64,000 nucleotides of DNA from an uncultured Dietzia sp. (GTDB taxonomy: Bacteria > Actinomycetota > Actinomycetes > Mycobacteriales > Mycobacteriaceae). Location: the NCBI RefSeq assembly GCF_937873725.1, contig NZ_CALMYY010000066.1, positions 16,889 through 80,888 of the forward strand, written 5' to 3'. How positions within the stretch are numbered: the stretch's first letter is position 1; each line of letters opens with the position of its first letter. Positions 20,795 through 30,346 of the stretch are shown one piece after another. The notes under the pieces are model-generated. The model was not told the origin of the DNA, made no database searches, and saw only the letters and a program-made list of their open reading frames with translations. A program made the position numbers and the translations under genes.

Positions 20795-20904
20795 TTCGCC
20801 TCCCGGCTCGTCGTCCACCACCGCCAGCCCACCCGACGTGGATCGTGAGCAAACGCTACCCGGCCGCGGGCGCCTCCGAGGCCGGGCTGGCAGGATGTCC
20901 TGCA

Positions 20905-21627
20905 ATGGGAACAGCGGCGGATCTCGAGACCCCGGGCGGCGGGTGGACACTGGTCGTCCCCGTCAAGGCCCTCGGCCGTGCCAAGAGCCGCCTGTCCCGC
21001 GCGCTGCCCCCCGCCGGTCGACGGGAGCTCGTCCTGGCCATGGCGACCGACGTCCTGCGGGCCTGCGCCGCCACGCCGGGAGTCTCGCGGGTCAGGGTGG
21101 TCACCTCCGACCCCGCCGTGGAGGCACTCGCGCGGCAGCTCGGCCTCGATTTCGTCGCCGAACCCCAGGCCCCCGCCGGGGGACCCGAACTCGACCCGCT
21201 CAACACCGCCCTGGCCTCGGCGATCCGCAACCTGCCGGGACCCGTGGGGGTGGTGACCGCCGACCTTCCCGAACTGCGCCCGGATCTCCTCGCGGGCATC
21301 CTCGCCGCCGCCGCCCGGCACCCCCACTCGGTGGTCCCCGACCGTCAGGGTGCCGGGACGACGATGGCGTTCTGGACCGGTCCGGCGCGGTTCCGGACCC
21401 CCCGCTTCGGTGCGGATTCCGCCGCCCGGCACCTCCGTGAGGGCGGGGCGGTCTCGCTGCGGCACGCCGACCCGACCGGAGCCGCAGGACGGGATGTCGA
21501 CACCCCCGAGGATCTCGTGGGGCTGACCGGCAGATCCGTGGGCGGGGCCACCGCCACGACTCTGCGGGCGGGGTCCGGGGCACACGATGCCCGCGTCACC
21601 GCGGTATCGGCCACAATGGTCCCGTGA
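20905..21627 (+). CDS. cofC: Phosphoenolpyruvate/2-phospho-L-lactate guanylyltransferase (F420 synthesis)
   Basis: 240-aa MobA-like nucleotidyltransferase of the CofC/FbiD family, which activates phosphoenolpyruvate or 2-phospholactate with GTP as the first committed step toward coenzyme F420. It has the N-terminal [15 protein letters not shown] loop (about 15-29, Lys for GTP), VVTADLPEL (about 113) and a C-terminal [10 protein letters not shown] motif (about 195). M. tuberculosis Rv2983 (FbiD) has the same neighbours. Its stop overlaps the ppk1 GTG by 4 nt. It implies the organism makes F420; the fbiA/fbiB genes are outside the window. Confidence 0.9.
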   Translation: MGTAADLETPGGGWTLVVPVKALGRAKSRLSRALPPAGRRELVLAMATDVLRACAATPGVSRVRVVTSDPAVEALARQLGLDFVAEPQAPAGGPELDPLNTALASAIRNLPGPVGVVTADLPELRPDLLAGILAAAARHPHSVVPDRQGAGTTMAFWTGPARFRTPRFGADSAARHLREGGAVSLRHADPTGAAGRDVDTPEDLVGLTGRSVGGATATTLRAGSGAHDARVTAVSATMVP

Positions 21628-23720
21628 CCCCAGACGAGCCAGCCCACGAACAGCTCCCCCGGCCCCGTGACCGTTACCTCAACCGAGAACTCAGCTGGCT
21701 CGACTTCAACGCCCGCGTCCTGGCGCTGGCCGGCGAGAAGGACCTGCCGCTGCTCGAGCGCGCCAAATTCCTGGCGATCTTCGCCTCGAACCTCGACGAG
21801 TTCTACATGGTCCGCGTGGCCGGGCTCAAGCGCCGCGACAAGACGGGCCTGTCGGTCCGGTCGGCCGACGGGCAGACGCCCGCCGAGCAACTCGGCCGGA
21901 TCAGCGTCCGCACGCGGGAACTGTGCAACGAGCAGACCCGGTTGTTCCACGACGAGATCCGTCCCGAGCTCGAGCGGAACGGGATCCGGATCCTGCCCTG
22001 GAGCGACCTCACCGCGGACGAGCGGTTCTCCCTCGCGGAGTTGTTCCGCAACTCGATCTTCCCGGTGCTCACCCCCCTCGCGGTGGACCCGGCGCACCCG
22101 TTCCCCTACATCTCCGGCCTGAGCCTCAACCTGGCCGTCATCATCAGGGACATCGGATCGGGGCAGGAGCATTTCGCGCGGGTCAAGATCCCCCACAACG
22201 TCCCCCGGTTCGTGAGGGTGGACCGTGGCCACGAGGACGAGTACGCGTTCGTCCCGGCGGAGGAGATCATCGCGGCTCACCTCGGAGATCTCTTCCAGGG
22301 CATGGAGATCGTCGAGCACCACGTCTTCCGTGTGACCCGCAACGCGGACATGGAGGTCGAGGAGGATCGTGACGAGGATCTGCTCCAGGCCCTCGAACGT
22401 GAGCTCGCCCGGCGCCGCTTCGGTTCCGCGGTGCGCCTGGAGATCGCGGAGAACATGACCCCGCGGATGCTCCGCATCCTGCAGCACGAACTCGACGTCG
22501 AGCCGGAGGACGTGATCCGGTTCTCGGGGCTGCTGGACCTCACCGGGCTGTGGCAGGTCCACGGCCTGGACGTTCCCGACCTCAAGGATCCGCCGATGGT
22601 CCCGGCCACCCCGCCGGCCTTCGGCGAGCGGGAGACCGCCCGGAGCATCTTCGCCTCGCTGCAGGAGGGGGACGTCCTGGTCGAGCACCCCTATGACTCG
22701 TTCGCCACCACCGTGCAGAGGTTCATCGAGCAGGCCGCGGCGGACGAGAACGTGCTGGCCATCAAGCAGACCCTGTACCGGACCTCGGGCGACTCCCCCA
22801 TCGTCAACGCCCTGGTCGACGCCGCGGCGGCGGGCAAGCAGGTGGTCGCGCTGGTGGAGATCAAGGCCAGATTCGACGAGCAGAACAACATCAGGTGGGC
22901 CCGCGAGCTGGAGAAGGCGGGCGTCCACGTGGTGTACGGCCTGCTCGGTCTCAAGACCCACTGCAAGACCTGCCTGGTGGTGCGCAAGGAGGGCGACCGA
23001 CTCCAGCGGTACGCCCACATCGGCACCGGGAACTACAACCCCAAGACGGCCCGTCTGTACGAGGACGTGGGCCTGTTCACCGCGGACGAGGACGTGGTCT
23101 CGGACCTGACGGACCTCTTCAACCATCTCACCGGGTTCTCCAACGTGTCCAAGTACCGACGGCTCCTGGTCGCCCCGGAGGGCATCCGTTCGGGGATCAT
23201 CGAGCGGATCGACCGCGAGATCGCGTTCGCGGCCGAGGGCCGCCAGGCGGGGATCCGGCTCAAGGCCAACGCCCTGGTCGACGAGCAGATCATCGACGCC
23301 CTCTACCGCGCGTCCCAGTCCGGCGTCCCCGTGAACGTGGTGGTCCGCGGCATCTGCGCCCTCCGCGCCGGGGTCGCCGGGCTCAGCGAGAACATCCACG
23401 TCCGCTCGATCCTGGGACGGTTCCTCGAGCACTCCCGGATCCTGCATTTCCGTGGCGCCGACGAGGTGCTGATCGGCAGCGCCGACATGATGCACCGGAA
23501 CCTCGACCGCCGCGTCGAGGTGATGACCACGGTCACCGACCCCCGGCTCAAGGGGCAGGTCCACCGCATCTTCGACTCCGCCCTCGACCCGTCCACCCGG
23601 AGTTTCCACCTCCGGCCCGACGCATCGTGGGCGAGGATGCCCGCGGAGGAGTCCTGGGCCGAGTCGGTCGATCACCAGGAACGCATGGCGGCCGTCCACG
23701 CGGGGTTCCGGAACCGATGA
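21624..23720 (+). CDS. ppk1: Polyphosphate kinase 1
   Basis: 698-aa RNA-degradosome-type polyphosphate kinase that polymerises the gamma-phosphate of ATP into polyphosphate. N-terminal domain begins [20 protein letters not shown]; the autophosphorylated histidine is in [19 protein letters not shown] (His about 465), and the second active-site region near the end contains the conserved [11 protein letters not shown]. Length is normal. It overlaps cofC and mutT1 by 4 nt on each side, so cofC-ppk1-mutT1 is one translationally coupled operon, the mycobacterial arrangement. Confidence 0.97.
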   Translation: MTPDEPAHEQLPRPRDRYLNRELSWLDFNARVLALAGEKDLPLLERAKFLAIFASNLDEFYMVRVAGLKRRDKTGLSVRSADGQTPAEQLGRISVRTRELCNEQTRLFHDEIRPELERNGIRILPWSDLTADERFSLAELFRNSIFPVLTPLAVDPAHPFPYISGLSLNLAVIIRDIGSGQEHFARVKIPHNVPRFVRVDRGHEDEYAFVPAEEIIAAHLGDLFQGMEIVEHHVFRVTRNADMEVEEDRDEDLLQALERELARRRFGSAVRLEIAENMTPRMLRILQHELDVEPEDVIRFSGLLDLTGLWQVHGLDVPDLKDPPMVPATPPAFGERETARSIFASLQEGDVLVEHPYDSFATTVQRFIEQAAADENVLAIKQTLYRTSGDSPIVNALVDAAAAGKQVVALVEIKARFDEQNNIRWARELEKAGVHVVYGLLGLKTHCKTCLVVRKEGDRLQRYAHIGTGNYNPKTARLYEDVGLFTADEDVVSDLTDLFNHLTGFSNVSKYRRLLVAPEGIRSGIIERIDREIAFAAEGRQAGIRLKANALVDEQIIDALYRASQSGVPVNVVVRGICALRAGVAGLSENIHVRSILGRFLEHSRILHFRGADEVLIGSADMMHRNLDRRVEVMTTVTDPRLKGQVHRIFDSALDPSTRSFHLRPDASWARMPAEESWAESVDHQERMAAVHAGFRNR

Positions 23721-24637
23721 GCAGGGCGGTGAACGGAGGCAGGCCCCGCGTCCGGGTGGTCCCCGCCGCGGGCGCCGTCCTCTATCGCATGGACGGCGAC
23801 GCCCCGCGGTGCGCGGTGGTCCACCGACCGCGGTACGACGACTGGTCTCTGCCCAAGGGCAAGGTCGACGCGGGCGAGTCGCTGGCCGTGACGGCCGTGC
23901 GGGAGATCGCCGAGGAGACCGGCTTCACGGCCGTCCTGCAGTCCAGGATCGGGACCACCGCGTACCCGCTCAAGGAGAACACCCGGAAGGAGGTGACCTA
24001 CTGGTCGGCGCTCGCCCGCGGCGGTGCGTTCGAGGCGAACTCCGAGGTGGACGAGATCCGCTGGCTGTCCGTCGAGGAGGCCAAGAGGACCGTGACGTAC
24101 GCGCTGGATCGGAAGGTCCTCACCCGCTTCGCCGAGGCCCCCCCGGCCCGCTCGGTCCTCCTGCTGGTCCGGCACGCCAAGGCGGGGAGCCGCTCCGAGT
24201 GGAGTGGCAACGACGCGCTCCGCCCCCTCGACAAGACGGGGCGGGCCCAGGCGGAGATGCTGGTGCCCATGCTCCGGGCGTTCGGCGCCCGCCGCGTGCA
24301 CAGCGCGCCCAGGGTGCGGTGCGAGCAGACGCTGGCACCGTTGGCGGAGGAACTCGGCGTGACGATCGCAGTCGAGCCCGCGCTCACCGACGAGGCGTAC
24401 CTCGACGATCCCGCCGCCGCCCGGGCCCGTCTCATCGACCTCGCCGCCGGAAAGGGCGTCGCGGCGGTGGGCTCGCAGGGGACCGCCATCCCCGGGATGG
24501 TCGGCGACCTGGCCGACCTGGCCGGCCTCGACGTGGGGGACACCTCCACCAAGAAGGCCGGCGCGTGGGGGCTGGGGTTCGACGGCGAGACGCTGGTCTA
24601 CGCCGACTACTACCCGAGCCCGCTACCGCTGCGCTGA
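23717..24637 (+). CDS. mutT1: NUDIX hydrolase-histidine phosphatase fusion, MutT1 type
   Basis: 306-aa two-domain protein. The N-terminal Nudix domain has a complete box [23 protein letters not shown] (about residues 49-71), and the C-terminal domain is a histidine phosphatase with LLVRHAKAG (about 148-156). Mycobacterial MutT1 converts 8-oxo-dGTP/GTP or diadenosine polyphosphates to the monophosphate by combining both activities. The ATG overlaps the ppk1 stop (ATGA). The last 15 nt overlap the convergent hupB gene. Co-transcription with ppk1 links nucleotide-pool hygiene to polyphosphate metabolism. Confidence 0.93.
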   Translation: MSRAVNGGRPRVRVVPAAGAVLYRMDGDAPRCAVVHRPRYDDWSLPKGKVDAGESLAVTAVREIAEETGFTAVLQSRIGTTAYPLKENTRKEVTYWSALARGGAFEANSEVDEIRWLSVEEAKRTVTYALDRKVLTRFAEAPPARSVLLLVRHAKAGSRSEWSGNDALRPLDKTGRAQAEMLVPMLRAFGARRVHSAPRVRCEQTLAPLAEELGVTIAVEPALTDEAYLDDPAAARARLIDLAAGKGVAAVGSQGTAIPGMVGDLADLAGLDVGDTSTKKAGAWGLGFDGETLVYADYYPSPLPLR

Positions 24638-25033
24638 ACCCGCCACCGCAGAACCCACCACATTCTCGCGATGGTCGACGCCGTTGGCCCGCAGCCCGCC
24701 GAAGGCCTGGTGCGAGCTGGACCGCTTGGCCGCGAGACGCCCCTCCGGCAGAGTCTCCGTCCCCTGGACCACGGATTTGAAGTACTGCCCCGGCCGGAAC
24801 GCGGGAGAATACGTGGGCGGGACGGGGATGGACTCGCCGGTGTGCGGGTTCCGGGCGACCCGGGCCGCGCGGGCTCTCTTCTCGAAGATCCCGAAACCCA
24901 TGATGGTGATGGACTCCCCCGAGGCCACGGCCCGCACGATGATGTCGAGGGTGTTCTCCAAGGCCTCGGTGGCCAGCTGGTGGTCACCGCCCATCCGGTC
25001 CGCCAGTTCTGTGATCAGGTCCGCCTTGTTCAC
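24623..25033 (-). CDS. hupB: HU-family DNA-binding protein without the lysine-rich tail
   Basis: 136-aa nucleoid protein. Residues 1-90 are a normal HU fold: VNKADLITELA start, then ITIMGFGIFEKRARAARVARNPHTGE with the DNA-binding arm, PAFRPGQYFKSVV. Mycobacterial HupB continues with a roughly 100-aa PAKKA-repeat tail; here the chain after the LPEGRLAAKRSSS segment ends after about 30 more residues, with no PAKK repeats and few lysines. Other frames downstream show no lysine-rich continuation, so this is a true short form rather than a frameshift. The GTG has GGAAGGGG about seven nt upstream. The 3' end overlaps convergent mutT1 by 15 nt. Confidence 0.92.
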   Translation of the reverse strand: MNKADLITELADRMGGDHQLATEALENTLDIIVRAVASGESITIMGFGIFEKRARAARVARNPHTGESIPVPPTYSPAFRPGQYFKSVVQGTETLPEGRLAAKRSSSHQAFGGLRANGVDHRENVVGSAVAGSAQR

Positions 25034-25094
25034 GTGGGGTCCCCTTCCGGGTGGATACACGGACCGGGTCGACGTCCCGGCCACAACCAACATA

Positions 25095-25100
25095 AGTATA
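25095..25100 (-). promoter_or_regulatory. Probable -10 element of the hupB promoter
   Basis: Minus-strand TATACT stands 61 nt upstream of the hupB GTG in a locally AT-rich patch (cataagtata on the plus strand) within an otherwise very GC-rich region. It would place transcription start near 25088 with a leader of about 55 nt. No good TTGACA-like -35 element is visible at 16-18 nt, so it may be a -10-dependent promoter. Confidence 0.45.
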
Positions 25101-25165
25101 CTCCCACGTTGGCCGTATCCCTCGGCGACTGCGGACCATACTCCGCGAATTCACACGAGGACCCC

Positions 25166-25762
25166 TCAGCGGGGGGTGGTGACCGGCGCGAAGGCCGGTC
25201 GTCGCTCCTCGAAGTCCGAGATGGCGTCGGCCTTACGCAGAGTGAGCCCGATGTCGTCGAGCCCCTCCATGAGCCTCCACCGCGTGTAGTCGTCGATGTC
25301 GAACGGGACCGTGACGTCGCCGGCGGTCACCGTGCGCGTGCCCAGATCGACGGTCAACTCGATTCCAGGTCGCTCGTCCATGATCTTCCAGAGCAGTTCG
25401 ACGTCCTGCTGGTCGACCCGGGCGGCCACCAGTCCGGACTTGCCGGAGTTGCCGCGGAAGATGTCGGCGAAGCGGGAGGAGATCACCACGCGGAAGCCGA
25501 AGTCCATCAGCGCCCAGACCGCGTGCTCCCGGGACGACCCGGTTCCGAAGTCGGGGCCCGCGACGAGCACCGAGGCGTGGTCGTAGGGCGGGCGGTTGAG
25601 CACGAAGTCGGGCTCCTTGGCGCGCCAGGACGAGAACAGACCGTCCTCGAACCCGGTGCGCGTGACGCGCTTGAGGTACTCCGCCGGGATGATCTGGTCG
25701 GTGTCCACGTTGGACCGGTGGAGCGGGGCCCCGATGCCGGTGTGGGTGGTGATCGGCTCCAT
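25166..25762 (-). CDS. leuD: 3-isopropylmalate dehydratase small subunit
   Basis: 198-aa small subunit of isopropylmalate isomerase (leucine synthesis). Starts [32 protein letters not shown], with the swivelling-domain substrate loop, then [17 protein letters not shown] (about 73-89). It lies 5 nt after leuC and is coupled to it; the complex LeuCD isomerises 2- to 3-isopropylmalate. Followed by hupB after about 130 nt. Confidence 0.96.
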   Translation of the reverse strand: MEPITTHTGIGAPLHRSNVDTDQIIPAEYLKRVTRTGFEDGLFSSWRAKEPDFVLNRPPYDHASVLVAGPDFGTGSSREHAVWALMDFGFRVVISSRFADIFRGNSGKSGLVAARVDQQDVELLWKIMDERPGIELTVDLGTRTVTAGDVTVPFDIDDYTRWRLMEGLDDIGLTLRKADAISDFEERRPAFAPVTTPR

Positions 25763-25767
25763 GGTGG

Positions 25768-27234
25768 TCAGGCCCCCTTCACGGGCTCGAGATCGGCCGG
25801 CGAGGCGAGGCGCCCGACGACGGCGGTGGCCGCGGCGACCGCCGGGCTCACGAGATGGGTGCGGGCACCCTTGCCCTGGCGGCCCTCGAAGTTCCTGTTG
25901 GAGGTCGAGGCGCAGCGCTGGCCCGGCAGCAGGGAGTCCGGGTTCATCCCGAGACACATGGAGCAGCCCGGCTGGCGCCACTCGGCCCCGAACGCGGTGA
26001 AGATCTCGCCCAGGCCCTCCTCCTCCGCCTGCTGCCGCACCCTCATGGATCCGGGCACGACGAGCATCCGGACGCCCTCGGCGACCTCGCGACCCTCGAT
26101 GACCCGGGCGACGGTCCGCAGGTCCTCGATCCGGCCGTTGGTGCAGGAGCCCACGAACACCACGTCGACGGGGACGTCCCGGAGCGGGGTGCCCGCCTCG
26201 AGGCCCATGTAGTCCAGCGCACCCTCGGCGGCGACGCGATCGCTCTCGTCCGTGAAGGAGTCGGGGTGCGGGACCGACGCACCGAGCGGCGCGCCCTGCC
26301 CGGGGTTGGTTCCCCAGGTGACGAACGGGGTGAGCGCGGAGCCGTCGATCACGACCTCGGTGTCGAACACCGCGTCGTCGTCGGTCCTCAGGCCGTCCCA
26401 GTACTCGACGGCGGCGTCCCACTCCGCGCCGGTCGGCGCGTGCGGACGGCCCTCGAGGTAGTCGTAGGTGGTCTGATCCGGGGCGATCATGCCGGCGCGG
26501 GCACCCGCCTCGATGCTCATGTTGCAGATGGTCATCCGGGCCTCCATCGAGAGCTTCTCGATGGCCTCGCCGCGGTACTCGATGATGTGACCCTGCCCGC
26601 CGCCCGTCCCGATCTGGGTGATGACCGCGAGGATGAGGTCCTTGGCGGAGACGCCGGGCTGCAGCTCCCCGGTGACCGTCACCGCCATGGTCTTGAACGG
26701 CCGGAGCGAGAGCGTCTGGGTGGCCATGACGTGCTCGACCTCGGAGGTGCCGATCCCCATGGCGATGGCGCCGAAGGCGCCGTGCGTGGACGTGTGCGAG
26801 TCCCCGCACACCACGGTCATGCCCGGCTGGGTGAGGCCGAGTTGGGGGCCGATGATGTGGACGATCCCCTGCTCCCGGTCGCCCATCGGGTAGAGCCGGA
26901 CGCCGAACTCCTCGCAGTTGCGCCGCAGGGTCTCGATCTGGGTCCGCGAGACCCGGTCGGCGATGAGGTCCACCGCGCCACCGACGATGTCGGTCGGCAC
27001 GTTGTGGTCCTCCGTGGCCAGCGTCAGATCGGGCCGGCGGAGGCCGCGGCCCGCCAGCCGGAGCCCGTCGAACGCCTGCGGGCTGGTCACCTCGTGGACC
27101 AGGTGGAGATCGATGTAGATGAGGTCCGGTTCGCGGGACTCGCCCTCGCCCTCACCCTTGGCCACCACGTGGTGGTCCCAGACCTTCTCGGCCAGGGTCC
27201 GGGGCCGGGCGCCGCCGGTCGCTGTCTCACTCAT
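25768..27234 (-). CDS. leuC: 3-isopropylmalate dehydratase large subunit
   Basis: 488-aa aconitase-family large subunit carrying the [4Fe-4S] cluster. Cysteine ligands are in VGSCTNGR (about residue 360) and CSMCLGM (about 420-423). [15 protein letters not shown] (about 143) is the substrate-binding region. The ATG at 27234 is preceded by GGAGG five nt upstream, favouring it over an ATG six codons earlier. Divergent from the IclR regulator across 69 bp, which presumably controls it. Confidence 0.97.
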   Translation of the reverse strand: MSETATGGARPRTLAEKVWDHHVVAKGEGEGESREPDLIYIDLHLVHEVTSPQAFDGLRLAGRGLRRPDLTLATEDHNVPTDIVGGAVDLIADRVSRTQIETLRRNCEEFGVRLYPMGDREQGIVHIIGPQLGLTQPGMTVVCGDSHTSTHGAFGAIAMGIGTSEVEHVMATQTLSLRPFKTMAVTVTGELQPGVSAKDLILAVITQIGTGGGQGHIIEYRGEAIEKLSMEARMTICNMSIEAGARAGMIAPDQTTYDYLEGRPHAPTGAEWDAAVEYWDGLRTDDDAVFDTEVVIDGSALTPFVTWGTNPGQGAPLGASVPHPDSFTDESDRVAAEGALDYMGLEAGTPLRDVPVDVVFVGSCTNGRIEDLRTVARVIEGREVAEGVRMLVVPGSMRVRQQAEEEGLGEIFTAFGAEWRQPGCSMCLGMNPDSLLPGQRCASTSNRNFEGRQGKGARTHLVSPAVAAATAVVGRLASPADLEPVKGA

Positions 27235-27288
27235 CACGCCTCCAGTCCACATCCCGGGCCGGAACCGATAGATTCTCAGCATGTAGGA

Positions 27289-27319
27289 CGCTATAGTCGA
27301 ACTGTGAGACAGTATAGCG
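27289..27319. promoter_or_regulatory. leuC/iclR divergent promoter with nested inverted repeats
   Basis: Two perfect inverted repeats are nested here: outer arms CGCTATA and TATAGCG separated by 17 bp, and inner arms ACTGT-GAG-ACAGT centred on the regulator start codon. A plus-strand -10-like TATAGT (27292-27297) ends 6 nt before the iclR GTG, which would make that mRNA leaderless. A minus-strand TATACT (27316-27311) would give leuC a leader of about 70 nt. Both -10 elements lie inside the outer arms, so a protein bound to the repeat could control both genes. Binding by the adjacent IclR protein is inferred from position. Confidence 0.5.
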
Positions 27320-28005
27320 GGATCGGGGTCCTCGACAAAGCGATGACGGTGCTCCACGCCGTGGCCGAGCAACCGTGCGTCCTCTCCGAGCTCTGCGAAC
27401 GCACCGGACTCCCCCGCGCCACCGCCCACCGGCTGGCCGTGGGTCTGGAGATCCACCAGCTCCTCTCCCGTGACGACGCCGGCGTGTGGAGCCTCGGTCC
27501 GGGCCTGGCCTCGCTCGCCGCGCACGCGTCGGACTCGCTCGTCGACGCCGCCTCGTCGGTCCTGCCCCGGCTGCGGGAGGCCACCGAGGAGAGCGTTCAG
27601 GTCTACCGCCGCGACGGCGACCGGCGGATCTGCGTGGCGTCGGCGGAACCCCTCACGGGACTGCGGGACACCGTCCCCGTGGGCGCGGTCCTGCCCATGA
27701 CCCGGGGGTCCGGCGCCAAGGTGCTGGCCGCATGGGCCGATGCGGCCACCCAGCGCGCGCTGCTCGTGGACGCCGCGTACACCGAGCGCCAGCTCGCCGA
27801 GGTGCGCCGCCGCGGGTGGGCCCAGTCGGTCGCCGAGCGCGAGGCCGGCGTCGCCTCGATCTCGGCACCCATCAGGGATGCGGGAGGCACCGTCGTGGCC
27901 GCGATCTCGGTCTCGGGTCCGGTGGACCGGATCGGTCGCCGCCCCGGTGTCCGCTGGGCCGCCGACCTGCTCGCCGCCGCGGAGGCGATCCACAAGCGGT
28001 TGTGA
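27304..28005 (+). CDS. IclR-family transcriptional regulator, LtbR-like
   Basis: 233-aa regulator with an N-terminal winged helix ([17 protein letters not shown]...[14 protein letters not shown], about residues 1-55) and a C-terminal IclR effector domain (about 75-230) ending AAEAIHKRL. The N-terminus SGIGVLDKA and the position divergent from leuCD match corynebacterial LtbR and mycobacterial Rv2989, regulators of leucine (and tryptophan) synthesis genes. The GTG start has no ribosome-binding site but lies 6 nt from a -10-like hexamer, suggesting leaderless translation. Likely autoregulated. Confidence 0.88.
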   Translation: MRQYSGIGVLDKAMTVLHAVAEQPCVLSELCERTGLPRATAHRLAVGLEIHQLLSRDDAGVWSLGPGLASLAAHASDSLVDAASSVLPRLREATEESVQVYRRDGDRRICVASAEPLTGLRDTVPVGAVLPMTRGSGAKVLAAWADAATQRALLVDAAYTERQLAEVRRRGWAQSVAEREAGVASISAPIRDAGGTVVAAISVSGPVDRIGRRPGVRWAADLLAAAEAIHKRL

Positions 28006-28021
28006 CGCCCGGTCGCGGATC

Positions 28022-28924
28022 TCAGGCCGGCCGCCGCCCCTCCACCAGTCGCCCGAGGGCCCACGGCAGGCTGCTCACGCTGGGCTGGCGGACCGCCGCC
28101 ACGAGGTCCCCGTCGCGCGGATCCACCCGCACCACCTGGACCCCGGAGCGCCGCAGGTCGCGGTACGGCCTCGGGTCGGGGTAGGACACCACGTCGAGTC
28201 CCAGCCCGCGGATCTCGCGTCCGAACGGGGACCGTCCGTCGAGCGTGGCCACCGGGGTGTCGGGGAGCGCGCCCGTACCCACGACGACGACGAGGGCCTC
28301 CACCCCCAACCTGCGCTGTCCCCGGGTCCACGCGTCGAGCGCCTCCTCGGCGGCCTCCGCCGCCGGGTCCGGATCGCGCCCCACCGCGTCGGCCACCAGA
28401 TCGAGGTGACGGCGCCATCCCGGCCGGCCGGCGGGGTCCACCATCACGGCCGCGAGCTGTTCGAACCCGCGGAGCTGGGCCTCGGTGGGGTCGGCGGCGG
28501 CGAGGGCGAACCCGTCGACCCCGAACGGCAGCAGCGAGCGCAGGCTCGGCAGGCCCGGACCACCCCAGTCGGGTGCGGGCGGTGCGGCGTGGTCCCGCCA
28601 GGGCCTGCGCCCCGTCCCGTCCGCCGCCCAGGCGGCCACCGGTTCCCGCCCGAGGGCGAGCAGGACGTCGAGGTCGGCGGACGAGAGCGTGATCACGCGC
28701 CGGACCGGCGAGTCGGGGGTGGGGGTACGGATCGGACTGGGGGGCGCGAGCGGGTCGCTCGTCGAGACCGTCGGGCTCGTCGTCGTGGGGTCCCCGCCCG
28801 TCCCGCACGCGGTGAGCCCCACGAGACCGAGACCGACCCCGACCGCGGCACGCAGCAGCGTACGGCGGTCAGGGCCGGCGGCGGGGCGGGACGGCCCCGG
28901 GGAGGACAGGGGTGACCGCGGCAC
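28022..28924 (-). CDS. Secreted periplasmic-binding-protein-like lipoprotein
   Basis: 300-aa protein with a Tat-like signal ([13 protein letters not shown], about residues 19-31) and a perfect lipobox LTAC (Cys40), then a Thr/Ser/Pro-rich linker and a domain resembling iron-siderophore/cobalamin-type (FecB/TroA fold) binding proteins: [23 protein letters not shown] (about 76-98). No ABC permease or ATPase gene is adjacent, so ligand and transporter are unknown. It is convergent with the IclR gene (16-nt gap) and 51 nt downstream of the aldehyde dehydrogenase gene on the same strand. It could be the last gene of that operon or separate. The GTG at 28924 is the likely start. Confidence 0.7.
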   Translation of the reverse strand: MPRSPLSSPGPSRPAAGPDRRTLLRAAVGVGLGLVGLTACGTGGDPTTTSPTVSTSDPLAPPSPIRTPTPDSPVRRVITLSSADLDVLLALGREPVAAWAADGTGRRPWRDHAAPPAPDWGGPGLPSLRSLLPFGVDGFALAAADPTEAQLRGFEQLAAVMVDPAGRPGWRRHLDLVADAVGRDPDPAAEAAEEALDAWTRGQRRLGVEALVVVVGTGALPDTPVATLDGRSPFGREIRGLGLDVVSYPDPRPYRDLRRSGVQVVRVDPRDGDLVAAVRQPSVSSLPWALGRLVEGRRPA

Positions 28925-28975
28925 GGTGTGAGTCTAATCGCGGCCACTCCGGGCCGCGGCCACCCGCCCGGGGGG

Positions 28976-30346
28976 TCAGACCCGGTGGACCAGCTTCTTG
29001 TTGGAGAACTCGTCCAGGCCGAACCGTCCCAACTCCCGCCCGACGCCCGAGGTCTTGACCCCGCCGAAGGGCATGTCGGGAGCGCTCTTGATGGTGGTGT
29101 TGATGCCGACCATCCCGGATTCCAGACGCTCCGCCACGTCCTGGACGCGGGCGGGGTCGCCCCCGAACACCGCGGCACCGAGCCCGAACGGGCTGTCGTT
29201 GGCGATCTCCACCGCCTCGTCGGCCGAGGCGACGCGGTGCACGACCGCCACCGGGCCGAACAGCTCCTCGCGGTAGGCCCTCATGTCCGGGGTGACGTCG
29301 GTGAGGACCGTCGCCGGGTAGTAGGCGCCCTCGCCCTCGGGGACCTCTCCGCCGAGATGGACGGTGGCACCCTTCGCCACCGCGTCCGCCACCTGCTCGG
29401 CCAGCTCGGAGCGTGCCTCGGCCGACGACATGGGTCCCATCCGCGTGGCCGGGTCCGCCGGGTCGCCCAGCGTCCACTGCCGGGCCTTGTCGAGGAAGGC
29501 CGCCAGGAACTCGTCCCACACGGGGTCCTCGACGAGGATCCGCTTGGACGAGGTGCAGGCCTGGCCGGCGTTGGCGAAGCGCCCGGTGGCGGCCGCGGAC
29601 GCCGTCGCGGTGACATCCGCGTCCCCGAGCACGATGAGGGGATCCGACCCTCCCAGCTCCAGGACGCACTTCTTGAGGTTCTCCCCCGCCTGCCTGCCCA
29701 CGGCCTCCCCGGCCTTCTCCGACCCGGTCAGCGAGACGCCCCGGATCGCGGGGTGCGCGATGACCCGGCCCAGCTGCCCGCTGGTGGCGAAGAGGTTCTG
29801 GTAGACCCCTACCGGCGCGCCGGCGGCGAGGAGGATCTCCTCCATCACCAGCGCCTCCTGCGGGCAATTGCGGGCGTGCTTGAGCAGGATGGTGTTCCCC
29901 AACAACAGGTTCGGGGCGACGAACCGGGCGACCTGGTAGTACGGGAAGTTCCACGGCATGATCCCGAGCAGGGCGCCGATGGCCTCGGTCCGCACCACCG
30001 CCCGCCCCGGTCCGGAGATGTCGAGCACCTCCTCCTCGAGGAACCCCCGGGCCGTCGTGGCGTAGTACTCGTAGATCCGTGCGGCCAGGTCGACCTCGCC
30101 GAGGGCCTGGGTCACCGGCTTGCCCATCTCGAGGGTCATCAGCTCGGCGAGCTCCTGCTTCCGCTCGCGGTAGAGGTCCGCGACGCGTTGCAGGACCGCC
30201 GCGCGCTCGGACACCTCCGTCCGGCGCCAGTCGCGGTAGGCCTCGTCGGCCCGACCGACGGCGGCGTCGACCTCGGCGTCGCTGACCGCGTCGTAGCGGG
30301 CGACGATCTCCCCGGTGCGGGGGTCGGTGGTGGCGTATCTGCTCAT
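28976..30346 (-). CDS. NAD(P)-dependent aldehyde dehydrogenase (succinate-semialdehyde/6-oxohexanoate type)
   Basis: 456-aa aldehyde dehydrogenase. Cofactor-site PWNFP (131-135), general base Glu230 in LELGGSDP and catalytic Cys264 in NAGQACTSSKR are all present. The short N-terminus and sequence resemble succinate-semialdehyde dehydrogenases, which act on omega-oxo-acids. Within this operon the fitting step is 6-oxohexanoate to adipate, as ChnE does in cyclohexanol degradation; that substrate is inference from context. The ATG overlaps the stop of the upstream alcohol dehydrogenase gene by 4 nt, so the two successive oxidation steps are translationally coupled. Confidence 0.88.
   Translation of the reverse strand: MSRYATTDPRTGEIVARYDAVSDAEVDAAVGRADEAYRDWRRTEVSERAAVLQRVADLYRERKQELAELMTLEMGKPVTQALGEVDLAARIYEYYATTARGFLEEEVLDISGPGRAVVRTEAIGALLGIMPWNFPYYQVARFVAPNLLLGNTILLKHARNCPQEALVMEEILLAAGAPVGVYQNLFATSGQLGRVIAHPAIRGVSLTGSEKAGEAVGRQAGENLKKCVLELGGSDPLIVLGDADVTATASAAATGRFANAGQACTSSKRILVEDPVWDEFLAAFLDKARQWTLGDPADPATRMGPMSSAEARSELAEQVADAVAKGATVHLGGEVPEGEGAYYPATVLTDVTPDMRAYREELFGPVAVVHRVASADEAVEIANDSPFGLGAAVFGGDPARVQDVAERLESGMVGINTTIKSAPDMPFGGVKTSGVGRELGRFGLDEFSNKKLVHRV

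Noticed and set aside
21345..23699. 784-codon open frame antisense to ppk1
   Set aside because: ppk1 is complete with its phospho-histidine motif and coupled neighbours; the antisense frame is compositionally biased and unsupported.
24640..24760. Possible frameshift hiding the HupB lysine-rich tail
   Set aside because: All three minus-strand frames were read; none has a Lys/Ala/Pro-rich continuation, so the short form is genuine in this sequence.
25034..25165. Riboswitch or T-box upstream of hupB, leuC or serA
   Set aside because: No conserved riboswitch core or T-box sequence was found; only the ilvB leader shows a regulatory RNA layout.
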